A stretch of DNA of 64,000 nucleotides from Arthrobacter sp. Marseille-P9274 (GCF_946892675.1 NZ_CAMPOV010000001.1:1834033-1898032); one strand, 5' to 3'; positions 45,067 to 56,007 are shown, counted from the stretch's first letter. Numbers and translations: made by a program. The notes: generated by a model not told the origin, from the sequence alone.

Positions 45067-47870
45067 TTCCGTGTCCTTGTCATCAAGATAAACCAGAGAA
45101 TCACTGCCAGCACGCCCGCGATCGCGGCCCGGAACGCGGCGTGCGGCGCCACGGCCAGGGACACGCCGACGGCCCCGAGGATGGCCAGCGGCAGGGCCAT
45201 GCCGGCCAGGATGCCGGCCTCGCTGCGGCGCAGGCCCAGCAGCAGTCCCGGCCCCCAGCCCATGGCTTCGAGGATGTCCCATTGCTCGCGCTTGCGGGCC
45301 AGGTCGAACCGGCTGGTGATCAGCGTCAGGACCAGGGCCGTGACGACGCCGAGCACCGCCAGGGCCACGTTCACCCCGCCCACCTGGCTCAGCGCGAGCG
45401 ACCCAAGGGCCGTGCTGCCGGCGGCGCGCGGCAGGTCCAGGACGACCGCCACCAGCGCACCGGCGGCAGCACCCAGCACTCCGACGCCGACTGCTACGGC
45501 TCCGGTGTTGAACCGGTTGGTCCGCAGCTGCCGCGCCGCGAACTTCAGCGGCGAGTCCACCAGCGGAACGCCGGTGGCGCCCGGCAGCCCGTCCGCGGCG
45601 GGCGGATGCGGTTTCAGCAGCGCGGCGGAGATGAAGGAAGCGGCCAGGTAGATCACCAGTACGACGGCGGACACCAGCAGCGTGGTCAGGGTCCGGCTAA
45701 AGGCGTTGACGATGATCGCAACGACAAACAGTCCGGCGGCCCCGACCAGCAGCTCCGAGAGGAACCAGGAACGGATCCGCGGGCGGTTCCAGCCCATGGC
45801 CCGCAAGGTTACGGCTTCCGTGCGCCGTGCCCGGGTGAAGGCGACGGTGCTCGCCGCGGTCAGCAGGGCGGCGCCGCCGAGGGTGAGCATCAGCAGGACC
45901 GAGCTCGCCTGGCTCAGCGAGGTCTGCACCGCCGAAGCGGCGCCCTGGCGGAACCAGGACTGGCTGACGGTGCCGAGGTCCGATGCCGCACCGGAGGCGT
46001 CCTGCCGGTACTCGGGCACGTAGATGGAAGCGTCTTCGCGGGCGGAACCGGCGACGACCTGGACGTCCAGGCCGAGCTTTTCGATCGCCGCCGCCGCGGC
46101 ATCGATCTGGCCCGCTGCGTCCGCCCAGCTGCCGCCGGCGTCGACCTTGACCCGGACGGCGTCGATGACCGCGTCCTCGGCAGAGGTGCCGCGCACGGCC
46201 GCGAGGCCGCTGTAATCCGTGATGGCACCGGCGGACTGGACGGAGAGTCCCGCGCCGCTCAGGCCCGGCTGCAGTTCGACCGGATCGACGGCCTTGCCGT
46301 CTGCGTCCTTGGTGAGCTTGACGGGCGTGGGGTCGTAGCCGCCGAGCGGAAGGTAGTTGACGTCGCCCGCGGCGTCGCGGACAGCGTTGGCATTGAAAGT
46401 GCCGTAGACGAACGGCAGCGGCGCGGCAGCATCCCCCGCGCCGTCGAGGTTGGTCCGGTAGGACTGCTCGTTAACAGGCTCGCGCTGGCTCTGGTCCGGC
46501 TCCAGTTGCCACTGCAAGGTCTTCTCCGGCAGCTTGTTCACCTGGACCCAGCCCTGCGGAGTCACTGTCTGCTCGACGCTGCCGTCAGGGTTGGCCGCAC
46601 CGGCCAGGTACTCCGGCGTGGAGACAAAGTCCGTGCTCCAACTGGCCGGCTGGTGCAGGCCGGCAACGACCTGCACGCCGCCGGACCCGAGCAGGTTGTT
46701 GTAGTCCTCGCCGCCGGGCCAGCGCAGCTGGAAGGGCTTGGTCGAGGCGAAGGGCAGGTATTCCTCCCCCAGCGCCTTGCTGACGGTACCTACGTCCGCG
46801 ACCTTGTTGCCGGCGTCGTCGATTTCCTCGATCTGCACCGAGTAGGTGAGGTCCAGCGCAGTGCCGGAGCGGACCACGAGCGGAATGACCTGGGAGTCCT
46901 CGGTCAGGGAGCCGGCCTCCATGGCGGACTGGTACTGCATGACGAACGGGCTCCAGAACGCGAACGGGTGTCCGTCGATCTTCGCGGATTCCGTGCCCTC
47001 GCTGAATAAGCCCGGGGTCATCTGGCTGGAGAACTCCTGGCCGACCTCCATGGCGTTGCGTCCCGCGGCGCTGGGCGCCTCGGTCAGCGGGGCCAGGAAT
47101 CCGCCGGCATCGCCCAGCAGGGCCTGCTCCGCGGCGGGGTCGACGGCGACGACGGTTTCGCTGATCTGCGGCAGCATGGGCAGGGCAATGGTCACGTCGA
47201 AATCCCCGTGCGAGCTGCCGCCGGCGGGGTCCGGGAACTTGATGCCGGTCTCGCCCTCCGGGGCGACGGTGCGCAGGCTCTTGCCGCCCGGCACGTCGAG
47301 CTCCTGCAGCTTGGCCTGGCCGAGCGAGCCCTCCGCTGCCGTTTCGAAGAGCACGGTGTCCTCGACGCCGTCGGAGGTGACCGCCTTGGCGGTGATCCGG
47401 TACTTCTTCGGCTCCTCGCTCAGGACGGAATCCGGTTCCGGCCATTCCGACGCCGGAGTGGCATCCTTGATGTTCTGCTGCTCGAGGTAGGTGGCAATGT
47501 TTTCGTTGTAGCCGACGTAGTCCGTCGCCTTCAGCTGCGGGAACTCGATGTCCTGGACGACCTTGGAGACCAGGCTCACCGGGGCGGCGACGCCGATTCC
47601 CGACAGGCTGCGGATCTGTTCCAGCTGGTCGTTGGTGATGCCGCCGGCGCCGGAGAGGTAGTCCGGCTGCTTCAGGGTCTGGCCTTCACCGCCCTTGCCC
47701 TCGGGGAGCACGAGGATGTCGTAGAGGCCACGCGAATTGGTGTCGACGACCCGGCCCAACGAGGACTGGGCGCGGTCCTGGATGAAGACCGAAAGCAGCA
47801 TAGCGGCGACCAGGACAACGACTGTGATGACAAGCGAGCGGCTGCGTAGGAAGCGTGCTGCTGCATTCAA
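45063..47870 (-). CDS. Large FtsX-like ABC transporter permease
   Basis: A 935-residue protein: one N-terminal membrane helix (about residues 12-30), then nearly 600 residues predicted outside the cell, then three FtsX-type helices (about 635-770) and a second group of about four helices ending near the C-terminus. The outside region is unusually long. The TTG start is 8 bases after AGGGGA. It is the first gene of a pair with the ATPase and has no adjacent regulator. A role in moving lipids or peptides across the envelope is inferred from the MacB/FtsX family. Confidence 0.88.
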   Translation of the reverse strand: MNAAARFLRSRSLVITVVVLVAAMLLSVFIQDRAQSSLGRVVDTNSRGLYDILVLPEGKGGEGQTLKQPDYLSGAGGITNDQLEQIRSLSGIGVAAPVSLVSKVVQDIEFPQLKATDYVGYNENIATYLEQQNIKDATPASEWPEPDSVLSEEPKKYRITAKAVTSDGVEDTVLFETAAEGSLGQAKLQELDVPGGKSLRTVAPEGETGIKFPDPAGGSSHGDFDVTIALPMLPQISETVVAVDPAAEQALLGDAGGFLAPLTEAPSAAGRNAMEVGQEFSSQMTPGLFSEGTESAKIDGHPFAFWSPFVMQYQSAMEAGSLTEDSQVIPLVVRSGTALDLTYSVQIEEIDDAGNKVADVGTVSKALGEEYLPFASTKPFQLRWPGGEDYNNLLGSGGVQVVAGLHQPASWSTDFVSTPEYLAGAANPDGSVEQTVTPQGWVQVNKLPEKTLQWQLEPDQSQREPVNEQSYRTNLDGAGDAAAPLPFVYGTFNANAVRDAAGDVNYLPLGGYDPTPVKLTKDADGKAVDPVELQPGLSGAGLSVQSAGAITDYSGLAAVRGTSAEDAVIDAVRVKVDAGGSWADAAGQIDAAAAAIEKLGLDVQVVAGSAREDASIYVPEYRQDASGAASDLGTVSQSWFRQGAASAVQTSLSQASSVLLMLTLGGAALLTAASTVAFTRARRTEAVTLRAMGWNRPRIRSWFLSELLVGAAGLFVVAIIVNAFSRTLTTLLVSAVVLVIYLAASFISAALLKPHPPAADGLPGATGVPLVDSPLKFAARQLRTNRFNTGAVAVGVGVLGAAAGALVAVVLDLPRAAGSTALGSLALSQVGGVNVALAVLGVVTALVLTLITSRFDLARKREQWDILEAMGWGPGLLLGLRRSEAGILAGMALPLAILGAVGVSLAVAPHAAFRAAIAGVLAVILWFILMTRTRK

Positions 47871-47915
47871 CGAAAAAATCCCCTAAGCCAGGAACTGACA
47901 AGAAACACAAGAATG

Positions 47916-47960
47916 AAGGCCCGTTGAGCCGAAGGAAGCTTCTTTGGCTCAACGGGCCTT
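47916..47960 (-). terminator. Terminator between serA and the FtsX permease gene
   Basis: AAGGCCCGTTGAGCC and GGCTCAACGGGCCTT form a perfect 15-bp stem. On the minus strand it ends the serA transcript 14 bases after the stop; a T-rich stretch (TTCATTCTTG) follows. Confidence 0.85.
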
Positions 47961-47973
47961 GACCCCATCCAGT

Positions 47974-49563
47974 CTAGTCCTGGAGGTCGACCTCTCGGGC
48001 CAGCGATGCTCCGACCGTATCGCGCAGCTTTTCCAGCACATCCTGCGGAACCGAGCTGTCCACGGTCAGCAGCGCCAGGGCCTGCTTCCGGTCCTCGTTA
48101 CGGGAGACCTGCATGCCGGCAATGTTGATGTCATGCGCGCCCATCAGCTGGCCGAGGGTGCCGATGACGCCCGGGCGGTCTTCGTAGATGAAGACGACCA
48201 GGTGCTCGCTGATCGGGATCTCGACTTCATAGCCGTTGACGCACACAAGCTTCTGGATCTGCTTCGGTCCGGTCAAAGTGCCGGACACCGAGATCTGGCT
48301 GCCGTCGGAGAGTGCGCCCCGGACGGTGAGCACGTTCCGGTACTCTTCCGACTCAGTCGTGGTGATCAGCCGGGTGTTGATGCCGCGCTGCTCCGCGAGG
48401 ACCGGGGCATTCACGTAGGACACCTGCTCGGACACGATGTCCTTGAACACGCCCTTGAGCGCCGCCAGTTCCAGTGCCTTGACGTCCAGCTCCGCGATTT
48501 CGCCGGCAACTTCGACGTCGATCTGGGTAACCGAATCGTGCGTGAGGGCCGTGAAGATGCGGCCCAGCTTTTCGATCAGCGGGATGCCCGGGCGCACGTC
48601 CGGGGCGATGACGCCGCCGGCGACGTTGACGGCGTCGGGCACCAGTTCGCCGGCCAGCGCGAGGCGGACGGACTTGGCGACCGAAATGCCGGCCTTCTCC
48701 TGCGCCTCATCGGTGGACGCCCCGAGGTGCGGGGTGACGACCACATTGTCGAGGCCGAAGAACGGCAGGTCGGTGCTCGGTTCGGCGACGAAGACGTCGA
48801 TGGCGGCGCCGGCGATCTTGCCTTCCTTCAGCGCCGTGTACAGCGCGCCTTCGTCGATCAGGCCGCCGCGGGCGACGTTGATGACGTAGGCGCTTTCCTT
48901 CATCTTGTCGAAGGCCTCGTCGCCGATCATGCCCAGCGTCTCGGGGGTCTTGGGCATGTGGATGGTGATGAAGTCCGACTGCTCCAGCAGCTCGTCCAGG
49001 CCGACCAGCTGCACACCCAGCTGCGCGGCGCGTGCGCTGGTGACGTAGGGGTCGTAGGCGAGGATCTGGGTCTCGAAGGCCTGCAGCCGCGCCGCGATCA
49101 GGGCGCCGATCCGACCGAGGCCGATGATGCCGATCTTCTTTTCGTAGAGTTCGGTACCGGTGTACTTCGAGCGCTTCCATTCGCCGTTCTTCAGGGCGGC
49201 GTTGGCGGCCGGGATGTGGCGGGCCAGCGACAGGATGTGGCCCACGGTCAGTTCGGCGGCGGAGACGATGTTCGATGTGGGCGCGTTGACCACCATGACA
49301 CCGGCCTGGGTCGCGGCCTTGATGTCGACGTTGTCCAGGCCCACGCCTGCACGGGCGATCACCTTCAGGTTCTTGGCCGCGGCGATGGCCTCGGCATCGA
49401 CCTTGGTGGCCGAGCGCACGAGGATGGCGTCGACGTCCGCGATAGCCGGCAACAGCTGGGAACGGTCAGCCCCGTCGGTCTGGCGGATTTCGAAGTCGGG
49501 ACCGAGGGCCTCGACGGTGGCAGGTGAGAGTTCTTCGGCAAGGAGAACTACTGGTTTTTCCAC
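47974..49563 (-). CDS. serA: D-3-phosphoglycerate dehydrogenase
   Basis: A 529-residue long-form enzyme for the first step of serine synthesis. The NAD loop GLGRIGALIAARL, the arginine-containing NVARGGLIDEGAL and the catalytic histidine in VVTPHLGAST are present, followed by the intervening domain and a C-terminal ACT domain, usually the serine-feedback site. The GTG start has AAGGAA upstream. It lies downstream of ilvC, beyond a hairpin, and has its own inverted repeat upstream. Confidence 0.97.
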   Translation of the reverse strand: MEKPVVLLAEELSPATVEALGPDFEIRQTDGADRSQLLPAIADVDAILVRSATKVDAEAIAAAKNLKVIARAGVGLDNVDIKAATQAGVMVVNAPTSNIVSAAELTVGHILSLARHIPAANAALKNGEWKRSKYTGTELYEKKIGIIGLGRIGALIAARLQAFETQILAYDPYVTSARAAQLGVQLVGLDELLEQSDFITIHMPKTPETLGMIGDEAFDKMKESAYVINVARGGLIDEGALYTALKEGKIAGAAIDVFVAEPSTDLPFFGLDNVVVTPHLGASTDEAQEKAGISVAKSVRLALAGELVPDAVNVAGGVIAPDVRPGIPLIEKLGRIFTALTHDSVTQIDVEVAGEIAELDVKALELAALKGVFKDIVSEQVSYVNAPVLAEQRGINTRLITTTESEEYRNVLTVRGALSDGSQISVSGTLTGPKQIQKLVCVNGYEVEIPISEHLVVFIYEDRPGVIGTLGQLMGAHDINIAGMQVSRNEDRKQALALLTVDSSVPQDVLEKLRDTVGASLAREVDLQD

Positions 49564-49630
49564 GGAGCGTATTCCTTCGCAGCGTCGCAGGTGGGGGATG
49601 CATCAAGTGTAGGACGGAGCACCTCCGCAC

Positions 49631-49659
49631 TCACACTGTTACTGATCATCCCAGTGTGA
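49631..49659. promoter_or_regulatory. Inverted repeat upstream of serA
   Basis: TCACACTG and CAGTGTGA are perfect 8-bp arms separated by 13 bases that include TGATCA at the centre. It lies 68-96 bases upstream of the serA start, in promoter position. The binding protein is unknown. Confidence 0.5.
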
Positions 49660-49704
49660 ATCCGGCCATGCTCCTTCCGGACGCGGGCCAGGGTATTGGC
49701 CCGC

Positions 49705-49745
49705 AGGCGGGTTCCCGTGCCGGACTGCGGCGCGGGAACCCGCCT
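49705..49745 (-). terminator. Hairpin downstream of ilvC
   Basis: AGGCGGGTTCCCG and CGGGAACCCGCCT form a perfect 13-bp stem with a 15-base loop, six bases after the ilvC stop. No T tract follows, so termination may be partial. Confidence 0.6.
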
Positions 49746-49751
49746 CGCGCG

Positions 49752-50810
<1,059 letters not shown>

Positions 50811-51323
50811 TTAGGCGGAACGCAGGGCGCGGTCGCTCATCGACCGTGAACCGCGGCCGATGGCCAGCGTTCCGGATTGGACAATCTCGCGGATGCCAAA
50901 GGGCTCCAGCACTGAGAGCAGTGCATTGAGCTTTTCGGCGGTGCCGGTGGCTTCGATGACCAACGAGTCGGTAGAGACGTCGACCACTGAAGCGCGGAAC
51001 AGATCTGCTGCCTGGGTTACCTGCAGCCGTGTTGCGGCATCCGCGCGAACCTTGACCAAGATGTGGTCGCGTTGCACGGAAGATTCTGGAACAAGCTCGA
51101 CAATCTTGATGACGTTGATGAGCTTGTTGAGTTGTTTGGTGACCTGCTCGAGCAGGTCGCCCTCGGCCTCGACCACGACGGTGATGCGGGAGAACCCGTC
51201 TACTTCCGTCGGGCCGACGGCCAAAGAATGGATGTTGAAGGCCCGCCGCGCGAAGAGGCTGGCAACGCGGGTCAGGACGCCCGGCACATCTTCAACGAGC
51301 ACAGAAAGGGTATGGCGTGCCAT
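50811..51323 (-). CDS. ilvN: Acetolactate synthase small (regulatory) subunit
   Basis: A 170-residue regulatory subunit with an N-terminal ACT domain (HTLSVLVEDVPGVLTRVASLFARR) that binds valine for feedback inhibition, and the C-terminal domain found in the long form. It begins 3 bases after ilvB and precedes ilvC by 33 bases. Confidence 0.97.
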   Translation of the reverse strand: MARHTLSVLVEDVPGVLTRVASLFARRAFNIHSLAVGPTEVDGFSRITVVVEAEGDLLEQVTKQLNKLINVIKIVELVPESSVQRDHILVKVRADAATRLQVTQAADLFRASVVDVSTDSLVIEATGTAEKLNALLSVLEPFGIREIVQSGTLAIGRGSRSMSDRALRSA

Positions 51324-51326
51324 GGG

Positions 51327-53228
51327 CTAGTCCTCTTCTTCCCAGTCCGGGGTCATATTGCGGGCGATCTGGATCAAGTCATTGCTGACCCCGGCCGGGA
51401 CCATGGGCCAGACCATCGAATTCGGGCTGACCACGAAGTCGATGACGACTGGCCGGTCGTTGATCTCCAGGGCCTGCTTGATGGTCGCGTCGATGTCCTC
51501 GGCACGCTCGCAGCGCAGCCCGACGCAGCCGTAGGCGTCGGCCATCTTGACGAAGTCCGGAATCCGGACGGTCTCATGGCCGGTGTGCAGGTCCGTGTTC
51601 GAGTAGCGGCCGTCGTAGAACAGCGTCTGCCACTGCCGCACCATGCCCAGCGAGGAGTTGTTGATGACGGCGACCTTGATCGGAATGTTGTTCAGCGCGC
51701 ACGTCGCCAGTTCCTGGTTGGTCATCTGGAAGCACCCGTCGCCGTCGATGGACCAGACCACGCGGTCCGGGTTTCCCACCTTCGCGCCCATGGCCGCGGG
51801 CACCGAGTAGCCCATGGTCCCCAGCCCGCCGGAATTGAGCCAGGCATGCGGACGCTCGTACTTGATGAACTGCGCGCTCCACATCTGGTGCTGGCCGACG
51901 CCGGCCACGTAGACGCCCTCAGGGCCGGTCAGTTCGCCGATCCGCTCGATGACCCGCTGCGGCGCCATCAGGCCGTCTTCCGGTTCCGTGAAGCCCAGCG
52001 GGTAGGTCTCCTTGAGCCGGTTGAGCTGCGTCCACCAGTCGGTCAGGTCCGGCGCGCCCTCCTCGGCGAAGCGTTCGCGGCATGCCTGGATCAACTCGGG
52101 CAGGATCTCCTTGACCGAGCCCACGATCGGCACGTCCGCCGTGCGGTTCTTGGAGATTTCCGCGGGATCGATGTCCGCGTGAATCACCTTGGCGCCCGGG
52201 GCGAAGCTGCTCAGCACGCCGGTCACGCGGTCGTCGAAGCGCGCGCCGAGGGTGATCAGCAGGTCCGCCTGCTGGAGCGCGGTCACCGCGCTCACCGAAC
52301 CGTGCATGCCCGGCATGCCCACGTGCTGTGGATGCGAATCCGGGAAGACGCCCCGGGCCATCAGCGTCGTGGTGACCGGGGCACCGACGAACTCGGCCAG
52401 CTCGCGCAGTTCGGCCGAGGCGTGTGCCTTGACGACGCCGCCGCCCACATAGAACACCGGGCGTTCCGCGGCGGCGATCAGCTTGGCTGCTTCCCGGACC
52501 TGCTTGGAGTGGCCGCGGACCACGGTGCGGTAGCCCGGGAGGTCGATCTTCGGCGGCCAGGAGAAGGTCATCTTGCTCTGCTGGGCATCCTTGGTGATGT
52601 CGACCAGCACGGGACCGGGGCGGCCCGTGGTCGCAATGTGGAAGGCTTCGGCCAGCACCCGCGGAATATCGGCGGCCTTGGTTACCAGATAGGAATGCTT
52701 GGTGACGGGCATGGTGATGCCGACGATGTCCGCCTCCTGGAAGGCATCGGACCCGATCACGGCGCTGGAGACCTGGCCGGTGATGGCCACCATCGGCACC
52801 GAGTCCATGTGGGCATCGGCGATGGCGGTGACCAGGTTGGTGGCGCCCGGGCCCGAAGTGGCGATGCAGACGCCGGCGCGGCCGGTGACCATCGCATAGC
52901 CTTGGGCGGCGTGGCCTGCTCCCTGTTCATGGCGCACCAGGATGTGGTTGATCTTGGCGGAATCCATGAGCGGGTCGTAGGTGGGGAGGATGGCCCCGCC
53001 CGGCAACCCGAAGACGTCGTCGACGTCCAGTTCTTCCAGTGAACGGACAACGGCTTGTGAGCCGGTCATTTCCGTGGGCGGCACGATGTTGTTGGGCCCC
53101 TGGACAGGGCTGACCGCGTCCACGATGGAAGAGACAGAAGCAGCGACATCTTTGTTCTTGGCGGCGTCGGCCTGGGCCGGCGCCTTATTGGCCATCAGCG
53201 AGGGGCTGATCGGCGATCCCTTACTCAT
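51327..53228 (-). CDS. ilvB: Acetolactate synthase large (catalytic) subunit
   Basis: A 633-residue thiamine-diphosphate enzyme that opens valine, leucine and isoleucine synthesis. The catalytic glutamate is in [15 protein letters not shown], and the ThDP motif runs from [12 protein letters not shown] to the NN of VAVINN. A 50-residue N-terminal extension precedes the conserved start. AAGGAA stands before the ATG. A leader peptide and attenuator precede the gene. Confidence 0.98.
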   Translation of the reverse strand: MSKGSPISPSLMANKAPAQADAAKNKDVAASVSSIVDAVSPVQGPNNIVPPTEMTGSQAVVRSLEELDVDDVFGLPGGAILPTYDPLMDSAKINHILVRHEQGAGHAAQGYAMVTGRAGVCIATSGPGATNLVTAIADAHMDSVPMVAITGQVSSAVIGSDAFQEADIVGITMPVTKHSYLVTKAADIPRVLAEAFHIATTGRPGPVLVDITKDAQQSKMTFSWPPKIDLPGYRTVVRGHSKQVREAAKLIAAAERPVFYVGGGVVKAHASAELRELAEFVGAPVTTTLMARGVFPDSHPQHVGMPGMHGSVSAVTALQQADLLITLGARFDDRVTGVLSSFAPGAKVIHADIDPAEISKNRTADVPIVGSVKEILPELIQACRERFAEEGAPDLTDWWTQLNRLKETYPLGFTEPEDGLMAPQRVIERIGELTGPEGVYVAGVGQHQMWSAQFIKYERPHAWLNSGGLGTMGYSVPAAMGAKVGNPDRVVWSIDGDGCFQMTNQELATCALNNIPIKVAVINNSSLGMVRQWQTLFYDGRYSNTDLHTGHETVRIPDFVKMADAYGCVGLRCERAEDIDATIKQALEINDRPVVIDFVVSPNSMVWPMVPAGVSNDLIQIARNMTPDWEEED

Positions 53229-53310
53229 CGAAATTCCTTCGCGGATCTGTGGTTATTCGGATGTGCCTGCCGCGCGCCGCGAGGCGCCCGGCTCTGTTCT
53301 CTTCTGCAAT

Positions 53311-53350
53311 AAAAAAACCCCGCCGAGCCGGTTGGCTCCGATGGGGTTCC
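53311..53350 (-). terminator. Attenuator terminator in the ilvB leader
   Basis: On the minus strand a GC-rich stem (GGAACCCCAT..GAGCC pairing with GGCTC..GGGGTTT) ends in a run of seven T. It lies 30 bases after the leader-peptide stop and 83 bases before ilvB. This is the position of an amino-acid-responsive attenuator. Confidence 0.85.
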
Positions 53351-53379
53351 GCGCGTGACGTGGTCTGGACCTGACGGGC

Positions 53380-53424
53380 TTACGCCACGCGCTCAATAAG
53401 GACGACCACGACTACGATTTGCAT
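53380..53424 (-). CDS. ilvB leader peptide (Val/Ile/Leu-rich)
   Basis: Fifteen codons encode MQIVVVVVLIERVA and a stop: six valines, two isoleucines and one leucine in 14 residues. The peptide precedes a terminator hairpin upstream of ilvB, as in transcription attenuation of ilv operons known in enterobacteria and corynebacteria. Ribosome stalling when charged Val, Ile or Leu tRNA is scarce should let polymerase read into ilvBNC. No good ribosome site precedes the ATG, so its translation may be leaderless. Confidence 0.88.
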   Translation of the reverse strand: MQIVVVVVLIERVA

Positions 53425-53472
53425 GGCTTCAGTCTGCTGGCCGACGGATATTGGTGTCAACCAGGGAACCCC

Positions 53473-53513
53473 TTGTCTCATTATACGGACAAAATGTCCG
53501 TCTATTGAGACAA
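53473..53513. promoter_or_regulatory. 41-bp composite palindrome upstream of the ilvB leader
   Basis: Outer arms TTGTCTCA/TGAGACAA and inner arms ACGGACA/TGTCCGT share one centre at 53493; 17 of 20 base pairs match. Each half reads TCTCA-N6-GGACA, so it can be seen as two inverted sites. It lies 49 bases before the leader-peptide ATG, where it could cover or flank the promoter. Confidence 0.7.
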
Positions 53514-53572
53514 CGCTGAAGCAGGAGATCCGGGAGGCCGCCACGGATACGCGGCGGCCTCCCGGAGCGTCG

Positions 53573-55276
53573 TCAGCCGCAGTAGGCGCCGGTCGACGCC
53601 GAGTTCACCAGCTTGGCGTACTTCGCCAGCACGCCGGAAGTGAACTTCGCCGGCAGCGGCGACCAGCCGACCTTGCGGGCCTCGAGCTCCGCCTCGTCGA
53701 CCAGCAGGTCGAAGGAACGGGCCGCGATGTCCACTCGGATACGGTCTCCGTCCTTGACGAAGGCGATGGGGCCGCCGTCGACCGCTTCCGGCGCGACGTG
53801 CCCGATGCACAGACCGGTGGTGCCGCCCGAGAAGCGCCCGTCGGTGAGCAGCAGGACGTCCTTGCCCAGCCCGGCACCCTTGATCGCGCCGGTGATCGCC
53901 AGCATTTCGCGCATGCCGGGTCCGCCCTTGGGGCCTTCGTAGCGGATAACGACGACGTCGCCCGCCTTGATCTGTCCGTTGTCCAGCGCTTCCAGCGCAC
54001 CCTGCTCGCGCTCGAACACGCGGGCGGTGCCTTCGAAGACGTCGGCGTCGAAGCCGGCGCTCTTGACCACGGCGCCCTCGGGAGCCATGGAACCGTGCAG
54101 GATGGTGATGCCGCCGGTCTTGTGGATCGGGTTGTCCAGGGCGCGCAGGATCTTGCCGTCGACGTCCGGCGGATTGATCTCCGCGAGGTTCTCCGCGACG
54201 GTCTTGCCGGTCACGGTCAGGCAGTCGCCGTGCAGCAGGCCCGCGTCGAGCAGCGCCTTCATGATCACAGGGACGCCGCCGATCTTGTCCACATCGGTCA
54301 TGACGTAGCGGCCGAAGGGCTTCAGGTCGCCCAGGTGGGGGATCTTGTCGCCGATGCGGTTGAAGTCCTCCAGCGTCAGCTCGACCTCGGCCTCGCGGGC
54401 GATGGCCAGCAGGTGCAGCACGGCGTTGGTGGAGCCGCCGAACGCCATGGTCACGGCGATGGCGTTCTCGAAGGCCTTCTTGGTCATGATGTCGCGGGCG
54501 GTGATGCCCAGGCGCAGCAGGTTGACCACGGCCTCGCCCGACTTGTGGGCGAACACGTCGCGGCGGCGGTCGGCCGAGGGCGGCGCGGCGGAACCGGGCA
54601 GGGACATGCCCAGTGCCTCGCCGATGCAGGCCATGGTGTTGGCGGTGTACATGCCGCCGCAGGCGCCTTCGCCCGGGCAGATGGCGCGCTCAATGGCGTC
54701 GAGATCCTTCAGGCTCATGCGTCCGGCCGCGCAGGCACCGACGGCCTCGAAGGCGTCGATGAGCGTGACTTCCTTTTCCGAGCCGTCTTCCAGCTTCACG
54801 AAGCCGGGCATGATCGAGCCGGCGTAGAGGAAGACGCTGGCGAGGTCCAGCCGCGCCGCGGCCATCAGCATGCCCGGCAGCGACTTGTCGCAGCCTGCCA
54901 GCAGGACGGACCCGTCGATCCGCTCGGCCTGCATGACCGTCTCCACGGAGTCGGCGATGACCTCGCGGGAGACGAGGGAGAAGTGCATGCCCTCGTGGCC
55001 CATGGAAATGCCGTCCGACACGGAGATGGTCCCGAACTGCATCGGGAAACCGCCGCCGGCGTGCACGCCTTCCTTGGCGCCTTGGGCCAGGCGGTTCAGG
55101 GAGAGGTTGCAGGGGGTGATTTCATTCCAGGAACTGGCGACGCCGATCTGCGGCTTCGCGAAATCGTCATCCCCCATTCCAACTGCTCGGAACATTCCGC
55201 GGGCCGGGGCTGCGTGAATGCCGTCGGTGACTACCCGGCTGCGGGGCTTGATATCTGGAGTTGCGTCGGCGCTCAT
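53573..55276 (-). CDS. ilvD: Dihydroxy-acid dehydratase
   Basis: A 567-residue iron-sulfur dehydratase of valine/isoleucine synthesis. Cluster cysteines lie at Cys56 (EITPCN), in [10 protein letters not shown] and in [12 protein letters not shown]; the C-terminal domain has GRFSGGTTG. The ATG at 55276 ([10 protein letters not shown]) gives the family length. It is transcribed toward ilvB, but 344 bases with a separate promoter-like palindrome and leader lie between, so ilvD and ilvBNC are probably separate units. Confidence 0.97.
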   Translation of the reverse strand: MSADATPDIKPRSRVVTDGIHAAPARGMFRAVGMGDDDFAKPQIGVASSWNEITPCNLSLNRLAQGAKEGVHAGGGFPMQFGTISVSDGISMGHEGMHFSLVSREVIADSVETVMQAERIDGSVLLAGCDKSLPGMLMAAARLDLASVFLYAGSIMPGFVKLEDGSEKEVTLIDAFEAVGACAAGRMSLKDLDAIERAICPGEGACGGMYTANTMACIGEALGMSLPGSAAPPSADRRRDVFAHKSGEAVVNLLRLGITARDIMTKKAFENAIAVTMAFGGSTNAVLHLLAIAREAEVELTLEDFNRIGDKIPHLGDLKPFGRYVMTDVDKIGGVPVIMKALLDAGLLHGDCLTVTGKTVAENLAEINPPDVDGKILRALDNPIHKTGGITILHGSMAPEGAVVKSAGFDADVFEGTARVFEREQGALEALDNGQIKAGDVVVIRYEGPKGGPGMREMLAITGAIKGAGLGKDVLLLTDGRFSGGTTGLCIGHVAPEAVDGGPIAFVKDGDRIRVDIAARSFDLLVDEAELEARKVGWSPLPAKFTSGVLAKYAKLVNSASTGAYCG

Positions 55277-55377
55277 GAGTCTGATTCTATGACCAGCCCG
55301 CGGCGACCCATGACCATGTGACACGGCAACGACGGCGGGGCGGAGGCAACGCGCCGTAATCTGTCCGACCGGTTTCC

Positions 55378-55390
55378 TAGACTGGACCAT
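55378..55390 (+). promoter_or_regulatory. Putative -10 element with leaderless start
   Basis: TAGACT (55378-55383) ends 7 bases before the ATG at 55391 and no Shine-Dalgarno site is present. Confidence 0.4.
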
Positions 55391-55828
55391 ATGCCTCCAA
55401 CCCAACCCAGCAGCGACAAGCTCAAGGAGATCCTCAGCCGGATCTTCGATTCGCAGATCCCGAACCACGGTGACTACAACCTGGTCTTCGGCAGCAGTAG
55501 CCATCACGGCTGGCCGGGTCCGGCGGCATGGAAAAGCAAGTCCTTCGTCATCGGTTACCGGTGGCGGCCACGGGAGCTCGTCATCGCCCCGTTCGACGGC
55601 GCCCGGCTGACCGCGGGAGGCACCCCGTCGGCCATCAACATGACCAATCTGTCGCACGCCGTCGAACTGGCCGGCGGAGGCTACGAGGTCGGCACCAACA
55701 CCGGGACCACGTTCCGCTTCGGTGTGCAGCCGCGCGGGCAGCTTCCCGCGGCCGGCTACGTCATCGAGCAGGATGAGGACTGCGCCGATTTCAGCCGGTT
55801 CATGGACGGCATGATTGCGGCCGCCTAA
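55391..55828 (+). CDS. Uncharacterised 145-residue protein
   Basis: A small, cysteine-poor, soluble protein with no signal peptide or membrane segment. It begins with a helix ([17 protein letters not shown]) and then becomes beta-rich, with [18 protein letters not shown] in the middle. I do not recognise the family. It is divergent from ilvD with about 114 bases between starts. Confidence 0.7.
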   Translation: MPPTQPSSDKLKEILSRIFDSQIPNHGDYNLVFGSSSHHGWPGPAAWKSKSFVIGYRWRPRELVIAPFDGARLTAGGTPSAINMTNLSHAVELAGGGYEVGTNTGTTFRFGVQPRGQLPAAGYVIEQDEDCADFSRFMDGMIAAA

Positions 55829-55935
55829 GATCCGCGGTGCAAAATCGGCCGCGCACCCGGAACGGCGCTACGAAGGGTTGCCGCAGCCGGGCAAAAGCGT
55901 TCCGGCACGGCCTTCCAGCCGCGGCGGCTGCGCTA

Positions 55936-55964
55936 TGGACAGACCATCCGGCGGAAACTAACGT
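55936..55964 (+). promoter_or_regulatory. Promoter upstream of the small membrane protein
   Basis: TGGACA and TAACGT are separated by 17 bases and match -35 and -10 boxes well. TAACGT ends 7 bases before the ATG at 55972, so transcription should begin near that base. Confidence 0.6.
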
Positions 55965-56007
55965 ACGCATCATGAGCAACCGCCGCCGCCACCGGAAGGG
56001 GCCAACC

